Source: CAVTND01 sp963735955 (GTDB lineage Bacteria > Pseudomonadota > Gammaproteobacteria > Burkholderiales > Burkholderiaceae_F). From it: DNA of 64,000 nucleotides. Made by a program: the position numbers and the translations under genes. Below the pieces are notes generated by a model. The model saw only the letters and a program-made list of their open reading frames with translations. It made no database searches and was not told where the DNA came from. Shown here one piece after another: positions 46,496 to 55,321 of the stretch; within the stretch, counting starts at the first letter, position 1, and the number at the start of each line of letters is the position of its first letter. Location of the stretch: contig CAVTND010000010.1 in NCBI GenBank assembly GCA_963735955.1, forward strand, positions 372,001-436,000, in the 5' to 3' direction.

Positions 46496-47152
46496 ATGTC
46501 CACGAGCTTGCCGCGCGCGATGAGCCTTGCCGTCCGCTTTCTGCTGTGCGCCCCTTTGTGCGCCGCACCCATCGCCGAGGCGCAGATCTACGGCCGGGTT
46601 GGCAGCGACGGAAGTGTCGTGTTGTCCAATTTCCGCAGTGAACAGGCGCACGATGTTGTAGTCGACGACGGTGTCTTGAGGCCAGCAACAAGGTCCTCTG
46701 CAGTAATGCCCGACCTCCGCTACTCATCCCTGATTCACAGGGCGGCCAGGGAAACCGAACTGTCGCCGAGTTTGCTGCAGGCGATCATTGCCGTGGAATC
46801 CGCTTTTGATGAACGCGCCGTATCGCCCAAGGGAGCAAAAGGCCTGATGCAGCTCATGCCGGCAACCGCAAGTGCACTGGGCGTCACCGACCCCTTCGAT
46901 CCTGGACAGAACATCGCCGCGGGCGCTGCTCACCTCAAGTCTTTGCTCAGTCGCTTTGACAACAACCTGGAACTCGCTCTCGCCGCATACAACGCCGGCG
47001 CCGATGCGGTGGTGAGGGCTGGATTTCAAATTCCCCGCTTTGCCGAGACACGTGCATACGTGCCGCGAGTTATGGCTCGATTTCGACTCGCCGAAGTGGG
47101 ATCGACCGGCTCGCCCGACCTATCTGCGCGCGACCGCGATCCCGCACGGTAG
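46496..47152 (+). CDS. Lytic transglycosylase, SLT type
   Basis: The 218-residue exported protein has a signal peptide (ends near IAEAQ), a short DUF4124-like strand region (IYGRVGSDGSVVLSN) and an SLT domain (about 85-195). The catalytic Glu is in AVESAFDERAVSPKG, followed by GLMQLMPATA, NIAAGAAHLKSLL and LALAAYNAG. It cuts peptidoglycan glycan strands. Being next to an envelope-spanning secretion cluster, it may open the wall for assembly; this is inference. Confidence 0.9.
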   Translation: MSTSLPRAMSLAVRFLLCAPLCAAPIAEAQIYGRVGSDGSVVLSNFRSEQAHDVVVDDGVLRPATRSSAVMPDLRYSSLIHRAARETELSPSLLQAIIAVESAFDERAVSPKGAKGLMQLMPATASALGVTDPFDPGQNIAAGAAHLKSLLSRFDNNLELALAAYNAGADAVVRAGFQIPRFAETRAYVPRVMARFRLAEVGSTGSPDLSARDRDPAR

Positions 47153-47494
47153 AGCGCCGACGAAAAGTGTGCGTCGGTCCCGGGAATCGAATCTGAGTTG
47201 AGCCGCGCGCCAACGGCAAAGGAACAACGGCATGATCGGAACTGCGCCCGCCGCGTACGGATCTAAGTCTCAATTGAAGACTGAGGCGTACCCGACCTCC
47301 GGGTACACCTGGAGACAATCGACGGTTTCACGGTTCACCTGCACGATGGAATGCGAGGCTCAATCCTCCGAACAGGGGAGGGCAAGTACATACCGCCCTA
47401 ACCGGTGCGCCGCCCAAAAGCGTGATTACGGCGCTATGCCGCTGCCCTTAAGGTGTTCGGCATTGCGAAGTTTCATTGATTGGATCGAGCTTCC
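47153..47494. other. Intergenic region with an operator-like palindrome
   Basis: No gene is apparent in these 342 bases. GTACCCG-N5-CGGGTAC is a perfect inverted repeat at 47288-47306, about 190 bases before the sensor kinase ATG. A second TAC-rich stretch, AAGTACATACC, lies near 47384. The region probably carries the promoter of the kinase gene. Confidence 0.45.
47288..47306. promoter_or_regulatory. Inverted repeat GTACCCG-N5-CGGGTAC
   Basis: Seven-base arms match perfectly around ACCTC. It is upstream of the NarX-type kinase gene and has no T-run. An operator or a short RNA hairpin are both possible. Confidence 0.3.
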
Positions 47495-48571
47495 ATGAAT
47501 GCCCGGGATGACATCCCGCCGTTGCGTTCTGACCTAGACAATGATGGTCCGATCGCGGCTGTTTTCACCGACTTCGGCGGGCGTTTGCTTCGTGCAACTT
47601 CCGCTGCCGCGCACTTGCTCGGTTTTTCGTCCGCGAAGATTGTGGGCAACCGACTGATTGACTTCGCCGCCGAAGGGTGGCAGGGCCCCGTTGAAAACGC
47701 CCTCTTGCGCATGCAGTCCGGCTCGGTCGATCCATTCGAGGTACTGCTGGTCGGACGAAGCGGGCGTCGCTCGCTCATACGCATGATTCCGCGCCGCGCG
47801 CAGCGCTTGGGCGGTGTGGCCGGGAATGTGCTGTTCTGGCGGCGACAGGCATTCAGTGCCGAGCAGCCTCCGACGACGTCCGAAGCTGTGGCGCGTCGGT
47901 TTGCCTATGACTTGCTCAGGAAGCATGACGATCACCGCGGACGGATTGCCGGCGAACTGAGCCACGATGTCGCATCGCTGATTACCGTGGCCAAGCTGAC
48001 AGTCGAAAGCGCCGCTGAACAACTTCAGCGTGGGGAACTGCAGGAGGTTTCTCCCCTGCTGTCTGATACGTCGGGGAGACTGCGCGAGACGCTGGTGAAC
48101 GTGCGCCGCATTTCGACCGAGCTTTTGCCCAGTTCGCTGGATGACCTCGGATTGGTGGCAACAATCGAATGGTTCTGCCGCCAGCTGATGGAGATCCGTC
48201 TTGACATGCGCGTCGAGCTTCAGCTCGACGTCGACGAATCGTCAATTGGCCAGGCCATGAAACTTGACCTGTACCGCATCATCGAAGAGGCGCTGGTCAA
48301 CGCTAGCCGTCACGCCAACGCATCGCGGGCCCGCGTCAAGCTCGTTGCCACCCATGGTCAGCTTCAGCTGACCATCGAGGACGATGGCCACGGCTTCGAG
48401 GTTGCCCCGTTCAAGCGCGGTGATGCGGACTTCAAGGGGCTCGGGCTGCACACCATTGGAAACCGTGTCGATGCGACCCATGGGAGCTTGCACGTCGAAT
48501 CAATGCCCGGAACTGGAACCACGATTATCGCGACATGGCCGATTGACGACGCCTCGTTCCGTCGGCGGTAG
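47495..48571 (+). CDS. NarX-type sensor histidine kinase, soluble, PAS-containing
   Basis: The 358-residue protein has no membrane segment. An N-terminal PAS-like domain (about 15-110, GRLLRATSAAAHLLGFSSAK) is followed by a HisKA_3 domain with phospho-acceptor H157 (GELSHDVASLI) and an HATPase (IIEEALVNASRHANAS, then EDDGHGF and GLGLHTIGNR). This kinase class works with NarL-type regulators. It is convergent with one, which ends 24 bases away at 48596. A cytoplasmic signal is likely. Confidence 0.9.
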   Translation: MNARDDIPPLRSDLDNDGPIAAVFTDFGGRLLRATSAAAHLLGFSSAKIVGNRLIDFAAEGWQGPVENALLRMQSGSVDPFEVLLVGRSGRRSLIRMIPRRAQRLGGVAGNVLFWRRQAFSAEQPPTTSEAVARRFAYDLLRKHDDHRGRIAGELSHDVASLITVAKLTVESAAEQLQRGELQEVSPLLSDTSGRLRETLVNVRRISTELLPSSLDDLGLVATIEWFCRQLMEIRLDMRVELQLDVDESSIGQAMKLDLYRIIEEALVNASRHANASRARVKLVATHGQLQLTIEDDGHGFEVAPFKRGDADFKGLGLHTIGNRVDATHGSLHVESMPGTGTTIIATWPIDDASFRRR

Positions 48572-48595
48572 ACCTGCGTCGGAGCCACAGCGGAA

Positions 48596-49336
48596 TCAGC
48601 CGCCATCTGTTCCGTTGGCCGGGTGCGCCGGGACCGCTCCGTTCGCGCCCCTGTCGAACAGTCGCGATACCGTGCCAGGACGCTCGATGAGCCCGATTTC
48701 CAGTGCCACGATCGCCAGTTCGCTCACGTTACGCAGTCCGAGTTTGCGCATGACGCTGGCGCGATGCTTCTCGATGGTCTTCGGACTGACATTCAGGTAC
48801 TCGGCCGCAGCCCGGTTCGTCTTGCCCTCAGCGATCAGCTTCAGGATGCTGCGCTCGCGCGCCGTGAGCTTGTTCCACGGCGTCTGCGCCGCTGCCGCAG
48901 CCGACGGCTGCGCCCCCTGGATCAGTGCATCGACCAGGTATCCGGAAACATCTGCCGAGAGGAAACGCTTGCCCATGACGACATGGCGAAGCGCGAGGAC
49001 AAGCTCCTCGTATGAGGCGTCCTTCAGCACGTAGCCATCGGCGCCTGCGCGCAGCGCCTCGCGCACGTACTCGTCGGTCTTGTATGCGGTCAGTGCGAGG
49101 ACTCTGATATGCGGCAAGCGCCGCTTGATCTGCGTTGTGGCTTCGATTCCCGTCATGCCCGGCATCGACAAGTCCATCATCACCAGATCCGGCGACAGTG
49201 CCATGCATTGGCGGATCGCCTCCTTGCCGTCGCGCGCTTCGCCGACGACCTCGAAATCCGGCAACGTAGACACGAGCGAGCGCAGTCCCTGCCGCAGCAG
49301 GCTGTGGTCCTCGACTAGCAGTATTCGTTTCTTCAT
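48596..49336 (-). CDS. NarL/LuxR-type response regulator downstream of the secretion operon
   Basis: The 246-residue protein has acidic residues E9-D10 (LVEDHS), phospho-acceptor D55 (VMMDLSMP), the receiver lysine (GYVLKDAS) and a GerE HTH (LTARERSILKLIAEGKTNR, then SPKTIEKHRASVMRKL). About 35 extra residues follow the HTH. Its start overlaps the end of the third pseudopilin gene by four bases, so it is the last gene of the secretion operon and may provide feedback control. The NarX-type kinase across the gap is its likely partner. Confidence 0.9.
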   Translation of the reverse strand: MKKRILLVEDHSLLRQGLRSLVSTLPDFEVVGEARDGKEAIRQCMALSPDLVMMDLSMPGMTGIEATTQIKRRLPHIRVLALTAYKTDEYVREALRAGADGYVLKDASYEELVLALRHVVMGKRFLSADVSGYLVDALIQGAQPSAAAAAQTPWNKLTARERSILKLIAEGKTNRAAAEYLNVSPKTIEKHRASVMRKLGLRNVSELAIVALEIGLIERPGTVSRLFDRGANGAVPAHPANGTDGG

Positions 49337-49893
49337 GGCGTAGTCCGCTCAAGGTGTTGCGTGGGGCTGGAGCCGCTGCCCAGGGCCGCCGACCGGGGTG
49401 GAGTTGTGCGCTGTGGACGGTGCGGCGGCAGAAACACAAATCGCCACTGATCGTAGGAGGTTGCGTCACTGAAGATCTGGTACCGGGGCGGGAAGTTCGC
49501 GACCTTCCTCGGGGCATCCGTGGACGTCGAATACACGCCTGTGATTGAATTGTCGAAGCGCACAACTGCCAGTTCACCGCCGGTGATCGGGTCAGCATAG
49601 AGCCTGCGCAGATGATGAATGGGCATGGGAAAGCGATCGTCGACCAGCAATACATCGAGGGAAGGTGGCATTGTCTTGGCGGAGCCCGGACCAGCCCGCC
49701 AGTATGACTCTATTGCACGACGGTATTGCTCTCCCACGAAAAGCAATTCCTCCTCGCGCTCGCGCTGTCGGACGGTGGCCCAGACGTCAGCCGTCAGGGC
49801 CACCCAGACCGACGAAAGGGCGACAAACAGAAGTACCGCCAGCAACACCAGGCCTTGATTCCGCGATGCGTGCAGTCTGATCTCAGCGTCCAT
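49333..49893 (-). CDS. Atypical pseudopilin-like protein
   Basis: The 186-residue protein has an N-terminal hydrophobic helix after HASRNQG (LVLLAVLLFVALSSVWVAL). This resembles a prepilin helix but lacks the FTxxE sequence, including Glu at +5. The rest (EELLFVGEQYRRAIESYWRA, DPITGGELAVVR) is like GspG-type accessory pseudopilins. By position it is the third minor subunit. In GspK the +5 Glu is also missing, so this may be the tip protein. Its end overlaps the response-regulator start. Confidence 0.75.
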   Translation of the reverse strand: MDAEIRLHASRNQGLVLLAVLLFVALSSVWVALTADVWATVRQREREEELLFVGEQYRRAIESYWRAGPGSAKTMPPSLDVLLVDDRFPMPIHHLRRLYADPITGGELAVVRFDNSITGVYSTSTDAPRKVANFPPRYQIFSDATSYDQWRFVFLPPHRPQRTTPPRSAALGSGSSPTQHLERTTP

Positions 49894-50341
49894 CGCCTGC
49901 CTTCTGCGCGGTGGAAGGCGCACGCTTCGACTCGTCGGAGGATGAAGCCCCGGCACCTCCGCTTCCTGCCTTTGTGGAGTCGGCTCCCCCGGTGTTTTGC
50001 GGAGCCGCACTGGCACTGACCACGTCATACACGCGACCCAAGGTCGCATCCTCGGGCGGGATGATGTTCCAGTCCGGCTTATCCGTGATCAGGTCGATCG
50101 GAATCGTGCGCAGGTACTTTTTCTTGACCAGGTCGTCGAGTTCGTCGGGATAACGCCCCAGATCACCATAGAACTTGTCGATCGCGTCGCGCATCACCGC
50201 AAGATTCTGGCGCTGCACTGCCTGCTTGCCGTGATCGACCGCGTGAAAGTAGCGTGGCACCGCGATCGTCAGCAGCAGAGCGATCAGCGCGAGCACAATC
50301 GTCAGTTCGATCAGGGTGAAACCGCGCGCGGATGATTTCAT
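49883..50341 (-). CDS. Pseudopilin, GspG/H-like
   Basis: The 152-residue protein has a prepilin leader MKSSARG followed by FTLIELTIVLALIALLLT with Glu at +5. A short GspG-like globular part (VMRDAIDKFYGDLGRYPDEL) contains the canonical DKFY..GRYP motif. The C-terminus is Gly/Ser/Ala-rich. Cleavage by a prepilin peptidase, not found in this window, is required. It overlaps the next gene by eleven bases. Confidence 0.88.
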   Translation of the reverse strand: MKSSARGFTLIELTIVLALIALLLTIAVPRYFHAVDHGKQAVQRQNLAVMRDAIDKFYGDLGRYPDELDDLVKKKYLRTIPIDLITDKPDWNIIPPEDATLGRVYDVVSASAAPQNTGGADSTKAGSGGAGASSSDESKRAPSTAQKAGDGR

Positions 50342-50348
50342 CGATGGA

Positions 50349-50828
50349 TCACCAAAGGCGGTAAGGCACGCCGTTGCTGCCGACTCGCGTTGATCTTGAC
50401 GCCACATCGAACACGTCGTCGCCCGGCTGCGGGTCATCGGGCAGGCTCGCGTAGCTGCGCGCGGCCCACTGCTGTGCAGCAGGCAATGTCGGGTCCGGGG
50501 CGAACGGGTCGATGGGAATGCGCCGCAGGAAAAGGAGCCGTGCCGGTGTGCCCGTCGGCGCGTTCGGAAGCTCGACACCGTTGACCAGAATTTCCAAAGT
50601 CGGCGGGTACCCCGTATCCAGTGCCCCCTTGACGATCTGACCGGAGTCGGCGGCGGCCTTGTAGGCATCCAGCGCAGTGCGGATCGTACGAAGTGCAAGG
50701 CGCAACTCGGCTTCCTTCTGGCGCGTGACCGTTACTTCATACAGCGGCAAGGCCGTTGACGCCAGGATGCCGATCAGCGCCATCGTTACCACCATTTCGA
50801 TCAGCGTGAATCCCCGTGAGTGCACCAT
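50349..50828 (-). CDS. Pseudopilin, minor subunit
   Basis: The 159-residue protein has leader MVHSRG and helix FTLIEMVVTMALIGILAST with Glu at +5. It continues AELRLALRTIRTALDAYKAA and a C-terminal part typical of type II pseudopilins, ending RVGSNGVPYRLW. It starts eight bases after the secretin stop. Confidence 0.88.
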   Translation of the reverse strand: MVHSRGFTLIEMVVTMALIGILASTALPLYEVTVTRQKEAELRLALRTIRTALDAYKAAADSGQIVKGALDTGYPPTLEILVNGVELPNAPTGTPARLLFLRRIPIDPFAPDPTLPAAQQWAARSYASLPDDPQPGDDVFDVASRSTRVGSNGVPYRLW

Positions 50829-50836
50829 GCCTCCCG

Positions 50837-53464
50837 TCAGCCGTTCACCCGCAGCGTCAACGGGGTCGATTTGATGACGGCGGCGACCGCGCCGCTATCG
50901 TCCTTCAGTTCATTCGTCGTGACGGAAAGCTGGGTCTGTTTCCAGGGCGTGCTGGCCGTGAATCGAAGCGTCACCAGATCGCCCTGACCTTTCAAAGCCT
51001 GCCCCTCGCCACCTCGCATGACGATCCGGATCAAGCCGCTGGATGCATCGACATTGACATCGAAGGCGGTCATCCCGGCCCGACTCATGAACTCGCCGGG
51101 CTGGGCGTCGACAAAGGTCAGAACCTGTGGATCGAACCGGATGTCGAGCGGCAGTGCGCGCAGGCTGGACGGCGAGTTCACTCGCAGTGTGACCTTGAAC
51201 TCTTCACCGATCTTGACCCGGAACGGACCCATCCAAGAGACGACGAACGGCGGAGCAGCGCCATCGCTTCCGCGGGCGGCCGCTGGCGGTGGCGACGGCG
51301 CGACGGCCGCCGTTGTGGTGGCACGGTTCTGCGTCGTCGGTGCCGGAACCGGCGGCGCTTGCTGGGGCTCGTCGTTCGCGGGCGCCGGCCCATCACTTGC
51401 ATCGCTGCCTGGGCTGCCAGCGGGTACTTTCACTCCCTCTGCCGCACCTGCGGCCCCCGGCACTGCCGCCGGACTGGCGTCATCCGGCTTCGGCACCATG
51501 GGGGGTTGGCCAGGTGTGCCCGCACCCTCCCCGCTCGCTGCCGGGGGTGCAGGCGCAGGCGGGCGAGCAGCGCCGGATCGCGGCGCTGGAGCCGGCGCGA
51601 CTGCCCGTGGTGCCGGTGGCGGCGCTGCGCTTGGCACAGGTGCGCCGCCCGGACTGACGCCACCGGCCGCGCCCACCGGGTCGAGCCGCAGCGGCGTGTC
51701 GCGCACGGCAGCGTCAGTGCCGGAAAACACGTCGCGGTATCGACCTTCCGCCACGCCCGGGCCGCGCACGATGCGCGGCGTGATCGACAGCACGATTTCC
51801 GTCTTGGTGTTCGTACCGCTGTCGTTGCGGAACAACCGTCCGAGCACCGGCAATCGCCAGAGACCCGGCACCTTCGCCGCAGTCGTGCGATCGAGATCGC
51901 TGATCAGCCCGCCAAGGATCTGCGTTTCACCGTCGCGCAGCCTCAGGGTCGTGGACGCGCCGCGGGTGCCGATCTGATAGGCCAGAGTGCTGTTGGCGCT
52001 GCCGTCGCCAATCTGCTTGACGATGTTGCTGATTTCGAAGTTGAGCTTGATACCGATGTCCCCCTCCAGATAGACCCTGGGTTCGACCTCGAGCTTGATG
52101 CCGACGTCGAGGTACTGCACCTGTCCGGTGACGACCGATGATCCCGAGGCAACCGGCGTCACCGTATTGGTGATCACCGGTACCTTGTCACCGATCAGAA
52201 TGCGCGCCTTTTCCCGGTCTCGTACGCGGATGCGCGGGCTCGCGAGCAGGTTCGCGTCGGAATCCTCCAGCTGCAGGTTGATGCCCACCGCCAGTGGCGT
52301 GATCCTCAGATCGCCCCAGGACAGAGCCTGCAAGTCGCTTATCGTCAACCGGTCGGGCGGCGTTGTGATGATCACCTTGTTGGGCCACTGCAGGCCGAGA
52401 TTGGTCAGCCGCTCACGCGTGACCTCCAGCAACTGCACTTCCATCATCACCTCGGCATCGGCGAGGTCGGAGGCGAGCACGACCTTCTCGGCCACCGCGA
52501 TGGCGGCCGCCGTGTCGCGTATGACCAGCGTGTTCGTACGCTCGTCCAGGGCCATGTCCTTGACCTTCAGGACAGTCTTCAGGACGTTCTGAACGTGCTT
52601 GGCGTCGGCATTCGAAAGCTGGAACGTACGGACCTTGAGGTCCTGGTACTCCTTCTGCTTGACCGCAGTGGCCGGATAGATGAACAGCGTATTCGCATTC
52701 AGCACCTTCTTCTCGAGCTGATTCTGGAGCAGGATCAGGCTGACGGTGTCGTCGACCGATGCATCGCGCACGAAGATCGTGGTCTTCAGGTCAGCGCGAA
52801 CATCGCGATCCAGGATCACGTTCAGCCCGGTCGTGCGGGACAGCGCTTCAAACACCATGCGCAGGTTGGCGTCGCGGAACTGCAGGGTGACGGGACGCTT
52901 CATCACGGACGCGGCGTCCGACTTCGCCTGCCTGGCCTCGTCGGACTTGTCGACGCGTTCCTGCATCTGCACGAGTGCGCGCGCGATGGTCTGGCTCGCG
53001 GGGTTGTCCGCCAGCGCGCTGCGCAACATGTCCCGCGCCGCCTCGATGCGACCGGCGTTGGCCAGTTTGTCCGCCTCGGCCACGATTCCCCGCATGCGCT
53101 GTTCCAGGTCGAGCATGGCCAGCACACGCCGCACGCTTTCGTTGCTCGGGTCAATCCTCAGCGCCTCGGCATAGGCCGCACGCGCGCCGGCGAGATCTCC
53201 TGCACCCTGCGCCAGTTCGGCCCGAGCGACTGCCGCTGCCAGGTCCTGCGCCAGTTGATTGCGGTAGTCGATGCGGTAAAGCGCATTGGTCGGTTCCAGC
53301 TTGATCGCCTTCTGCAGTTCGGCCAGCCCCTCTTGCCGTTGACCGTCGGCAATCAGTTTCATACCACGCTCGTGTGCCTGCTGCGCTGCGCATCCCACGA
53401 GCACGACAGCCACCAGTGCACCCGCAAAGATGGAGAGGCTGCGGGATTTCGGCCGCGAGCTCAT
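50837..53464 (-). CDS. Lipoprotein secretin (GspD/MshL type) with TPR head and cohesin-like tail
   Basis: The 875-residue protein has a lipobox at C25 (LVGC). A TPR-like region (about 35-185) precedes the N-domains (VTLQFRDANLRMVFEALSRT and VRTFQLSNADAKHVQNVLKT). The secretin pore (about 370-585) includes VPGLWRLPVLGRLFRND and EIVLSITPRIVR. A Pro/Ala/Gly-rich linker runs from about 590 to 740. The last 130 residues resemble a cohesin fold (RVKIGEEFKVTLRVNSPS, then PLDIRFDPQVLTF and DLVTLRFTAS). The secretin forms the outer-membrane pore. A cohesin end could hold a dockerin-like partner; none is seen here. Confidence 0.9.
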   Translation of the reverse strand: MSSRPKSRSLSIFAGALVAVVLVGCAAQQAHERGMKLIADGQRQEGLAELQKAIKLEPTNALYRIDYRNQLAQDLAAAVARAELAQGAGDLAGARAAYAEALRIDPSNESVRRVLAMLDLEQRMRGIVAEADKLANAGRIEAARDMLRSALADNPASQTIARALVQMQERVDKSDEARQAKSDAASVMKRPVTLQFRDANLRMVFEALSRTTGLNVILDRDVRADLKTTIFVRDASVDDTVSLILLQNQLEKKVLNANTLFIYPATAVKQKEYQDLKVRTFQLSNADAKHVQNVLKTVLKVKDMALDERTNTLVIRDTAAAIAVAEKVVLASDLADAEVMMEVQLLEVTRERLTNLGLQWPNKVIITTPPDRLTISDLQALSWGDLRITPLAVGINLQLEDSDANLLASPRIRVRDREKARILIGDKVPVITNTVTPVASGSSVVTGQVQYLDVGIKLEVEPRVYLEGDIGIKLNFEISNIVKQIGDGSANSTLAYQIGTRGASTTLRLRDGETQILGGLISDLDRTTAAKVPGLWRLPVLGRLFRNDSGTNTKTEIVLSITPRIVRGPGVAEGRYRDVFSGTDAAVRDTPLRLDPVGAAGGVSPGGAPVPSAAPPPAPRAVAPAPAPRSGAARPPAPAPPAASGEGAGTPGQPPMVPKPDDASPAAVPGAAGAAEGVKVPAGSPGSDASDGPAPANDEPQQAPPVPAPTTQNRATTTAAVAPSPPPAAARGSDGAAPPFVVSWMGPFRVKIGEEFKVTLRVNSPSSLRALPLDIRFDPQVLTFVDAQPGEFMSRAGMTAFDVNVDASSGLIRIVMRGGEGQALKGQGDLVTLRFTASTPWKQTQLSVTTNELKDDSGAVAAVIKSTPLTLRVNG

Positions 53465-54105
53465 GGTTTCGCTCCGGTCGCGTTGAGGCGCTGGCGCTCG
53501 TGCAACGGGAGGTAGGTGAGCACAACTTCGGTCGGCGAAAGCGACTCGATGCGGTAGTCGGTCTCTACGGTCTCGCCTTCCGAGACCACCAGCAATGCAT
53601 CCCCACGCGCCAGGAACGCAGATGGTTTGCCTGCGCCCTTCTCGAGCAAGCCAACAAACGTGAACGGCAGCGGCGGCGCCTTTGGCGGGGGGGGCGGTGG
53701 AGCGATCACGACCGGCGCCGGCGGCGGCGGCGGCACAAACGAAGTAGCGATAAAGGGATCGGCGGCGGCCTTGACTGGAATTTCAGCGCGGGTGGCGGAC
53801 GACAACACCGGGGCAGAAGAACGCTGTGGTGAGGTAGGACCAGCGGCCCGCGCAGGAACCTTGGCCGCGACGATGACGTTGTCGTCCTCGCCTGGCGCAA
53901 ACGCATAGGCGACCGCGATCGCGGTAGCGCCGAGCGCAGCCAGCAGAACCACACGAGGCACTTGCCTGCGCGTCCCGCTACGCCCGAAAGCCAGCGCTGT
54001 GCCATCGGCCTTGACCCGAGGCATTGTGGTGTTCCCGCTCTCTTCGGCTGTTCGCTCTGCACCCGTCTCACCCGGCAAGGGGGGACCGCCATGGACTTTC
54101 GTCAT
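53461..54105 (-). CDS. PilP/GspC-like inner-membrane linker protein
   Basis: The 214-residue protein has one membrane segment (about 50-68, VVLLAALGATAIAVAYAF), a long Pro/Ala-rich linker and a C-terminal beta domain (FTFVGLLEKGAGKPSAFLA, then GETVETDYRIESLSPTEVVL). That is the homology region shared by GspC, PilP and MshK, which touches the secretin N-domains. It overlaps the secretin gene by four bases. Confidence 0.8.
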   Translation of the reverse strand: MTKVHGGPPLPGETGAERTAEESGNTTMPRVKADGTALAFGRSGTRRQVPRVVLLAALGATAIAVAYAFAPGEDDNVIVAAKVPARAAGPTSPQRSSAPVLSSATRAEIPVKAAADPFIATSFVPPPPPAPVVIAPPPPPPKAPPLPFTFVGLLEKGAGKPSAFLARGDALLVVSEGETVETDYRIESLSPTEVVLTYLPLHERQRLNATGAKP

Positions 54106-54106
54106 T

Positions 54107-54658
54107 TCAGGTCTCCCGGTAGTAAAGCGTCAGATGAACACGCGCGTTGAGCTGGTTGCCGCCCGTGCGCTCTAGCCGAAGTTCGACCAGGCTTGCATTG
54201 GGCAACGCATTTAGAACTGAGGCGACGAAGGCACGCAGCGCGGCGTAATTCGCCTTTACCGGCAGCACTACGTCGCGCGCGGTAAGGCCAGCCTCCACCT
54301 TGCGGGTCGTCGAGTAGTCGCCTTGCGGAAGCAGCACCTGCTGTTCACGCGCAGCGCGGAAGATGGTTCGCAGATCGGCGAGATACTGGGTGGAGTCCGG
54401 AAAACCGTCGTGAAATTCACGCATCTGGATCGCCGGATCCGCTTCGCGCTGTAGCGTGCGATTTCGCAGTTTGGCGCTTTCGACCTCGTATTCTCCTTGC
54501 AGGGCGGCCGCATCCCTGGCGACCTTCGGCGCCCACAGGAACGCGCCGACCGCGAGTGCCAGCAGCAACAGTCCCATCGCTCCTGCCGATCCGAGCCAAA
54601 CCCGACTGTGCAGCCCGGCCAGCGTGACGCGCCGTTGCAGCATGGCGAGTGTGCTCAT
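54107..54658 (-). CDS. PilO/GspM-like inner-membrane assembly protein
   Basis: The 183-residue protein has one membrane segment (about 23-43), a coiled-coil stretch (DAAALQGEYEVESAKLRNRT) and a ferredoxin-like domain (LPVKANYAALRAFVASVLNA, then LVELRLERTGGN). This is the layout of PilO, GspM and MshJ. It overlaps the PilN-like gene by four bases. Confidence 0.82.
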   Translation of the reverse strand: MSTLAMLQRRVTLAGLHSRVWLGSAGAMGLLLLALAVGAFLWAPKVARDAAALQGEYEVESAKLRNRTLQREADPAIQMREFHDGFPDSTQYLADLRTIFRAAREQQVLLPQGDYSTTRKVEAGLTARDVVLPVKANYAALRAFVASVLNALPNASLVELRLERTGGNQLNARVHLTLYYRET

Positions 54659-55293
54659 CGCGATTCCCTATCCTGCTCGACGAACTGCTGCAGCGCGGAG
54701 AGGTCCGATCCCGGCTCGCTCGCTGGCGCCGGTGAAGCCGGGCTCGAAGCGGCGATCGCGTTCGGGCGCGCGGCGAGATTGGTCCAGCGCGCCTGCGCCT
54801 GGAATCGAATCGGTGTGCCGGGTTCCTGCGCGCGCAGCTGGTGCGAAGTCAGCGCGACCTCGGACAATCCTCCTGCCGTCAGCTGAGCCAGGTAGTCGAG
54901 CATCGCCTCTGCGTGGCGAGCATCAGCAGTGATTCGGATCGTGTCGCGGGCCACGACCGGTTCAATCTGAAGTAGCGCAATGTCGCTGGTCTGGTTTGCT
55001 TCCATCAAGCGCATCAACTCAGGCCACGGTGCTCGCAGGTCTCGCGCAATGGTCGCTGCGACCCGCAGCGCCGCGCCATCGACGCTTGCCGAACGCGACC
55101 CAGGGGCCCGGTTGGGGCGGCGCTGGTCGAGCAATGCAAGCTCGGCCCGCGCCTGCTCGCGCTCGAGCCAGGAAATACCCAGTTCCGCCCCACCGGCCAG
55201 CAGCGCGATCACTCCGAGGCCGAGCACCACGAGTCGAACGCGCCGCGTCGCGGGCGGCGCATTGAAGTCGAGTGTGAGGTAGCGCGGAGCCAT
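54655..55293 (-). CDS. PilN/GspL-like inner-membrane assembly protein
   Basis: The 212-residue protein begins MAPRYLTLDFNAPPATRR, like the N-terminal peptide by which PilN docks to PilM, then one membrane segment (about 22-45) and a ferredoxin-like domain (VVARDTIRITADARHAEAML). A Ser/Pro/Ala-rich tail is unusual. I use ATG 55293, although the frame extends upstream. Confidence 0.82.
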   Translation of the reverse strand: MAPRYLTLDFNAPPATRRVRLVVLGLGVIALLAGGAELGISWLEREQARAELALLDQRRPNRAPGSRSASVDGAALRVAATIARDLRAPWPELMRLMEANQTSDIALLQIEPVVARDTIRITADARHAEAMLDYLAQLTAGGLSEVALTSHQLRAQEPGTPIRFQAQARWTNLAARPNAIAASSPASPAPASEPGSDLSALQQFVEQDRESR

Positions 55294-55321
55294 GGAAGAC
55301 GTCGTTCGAAGGCGAGTGGAG

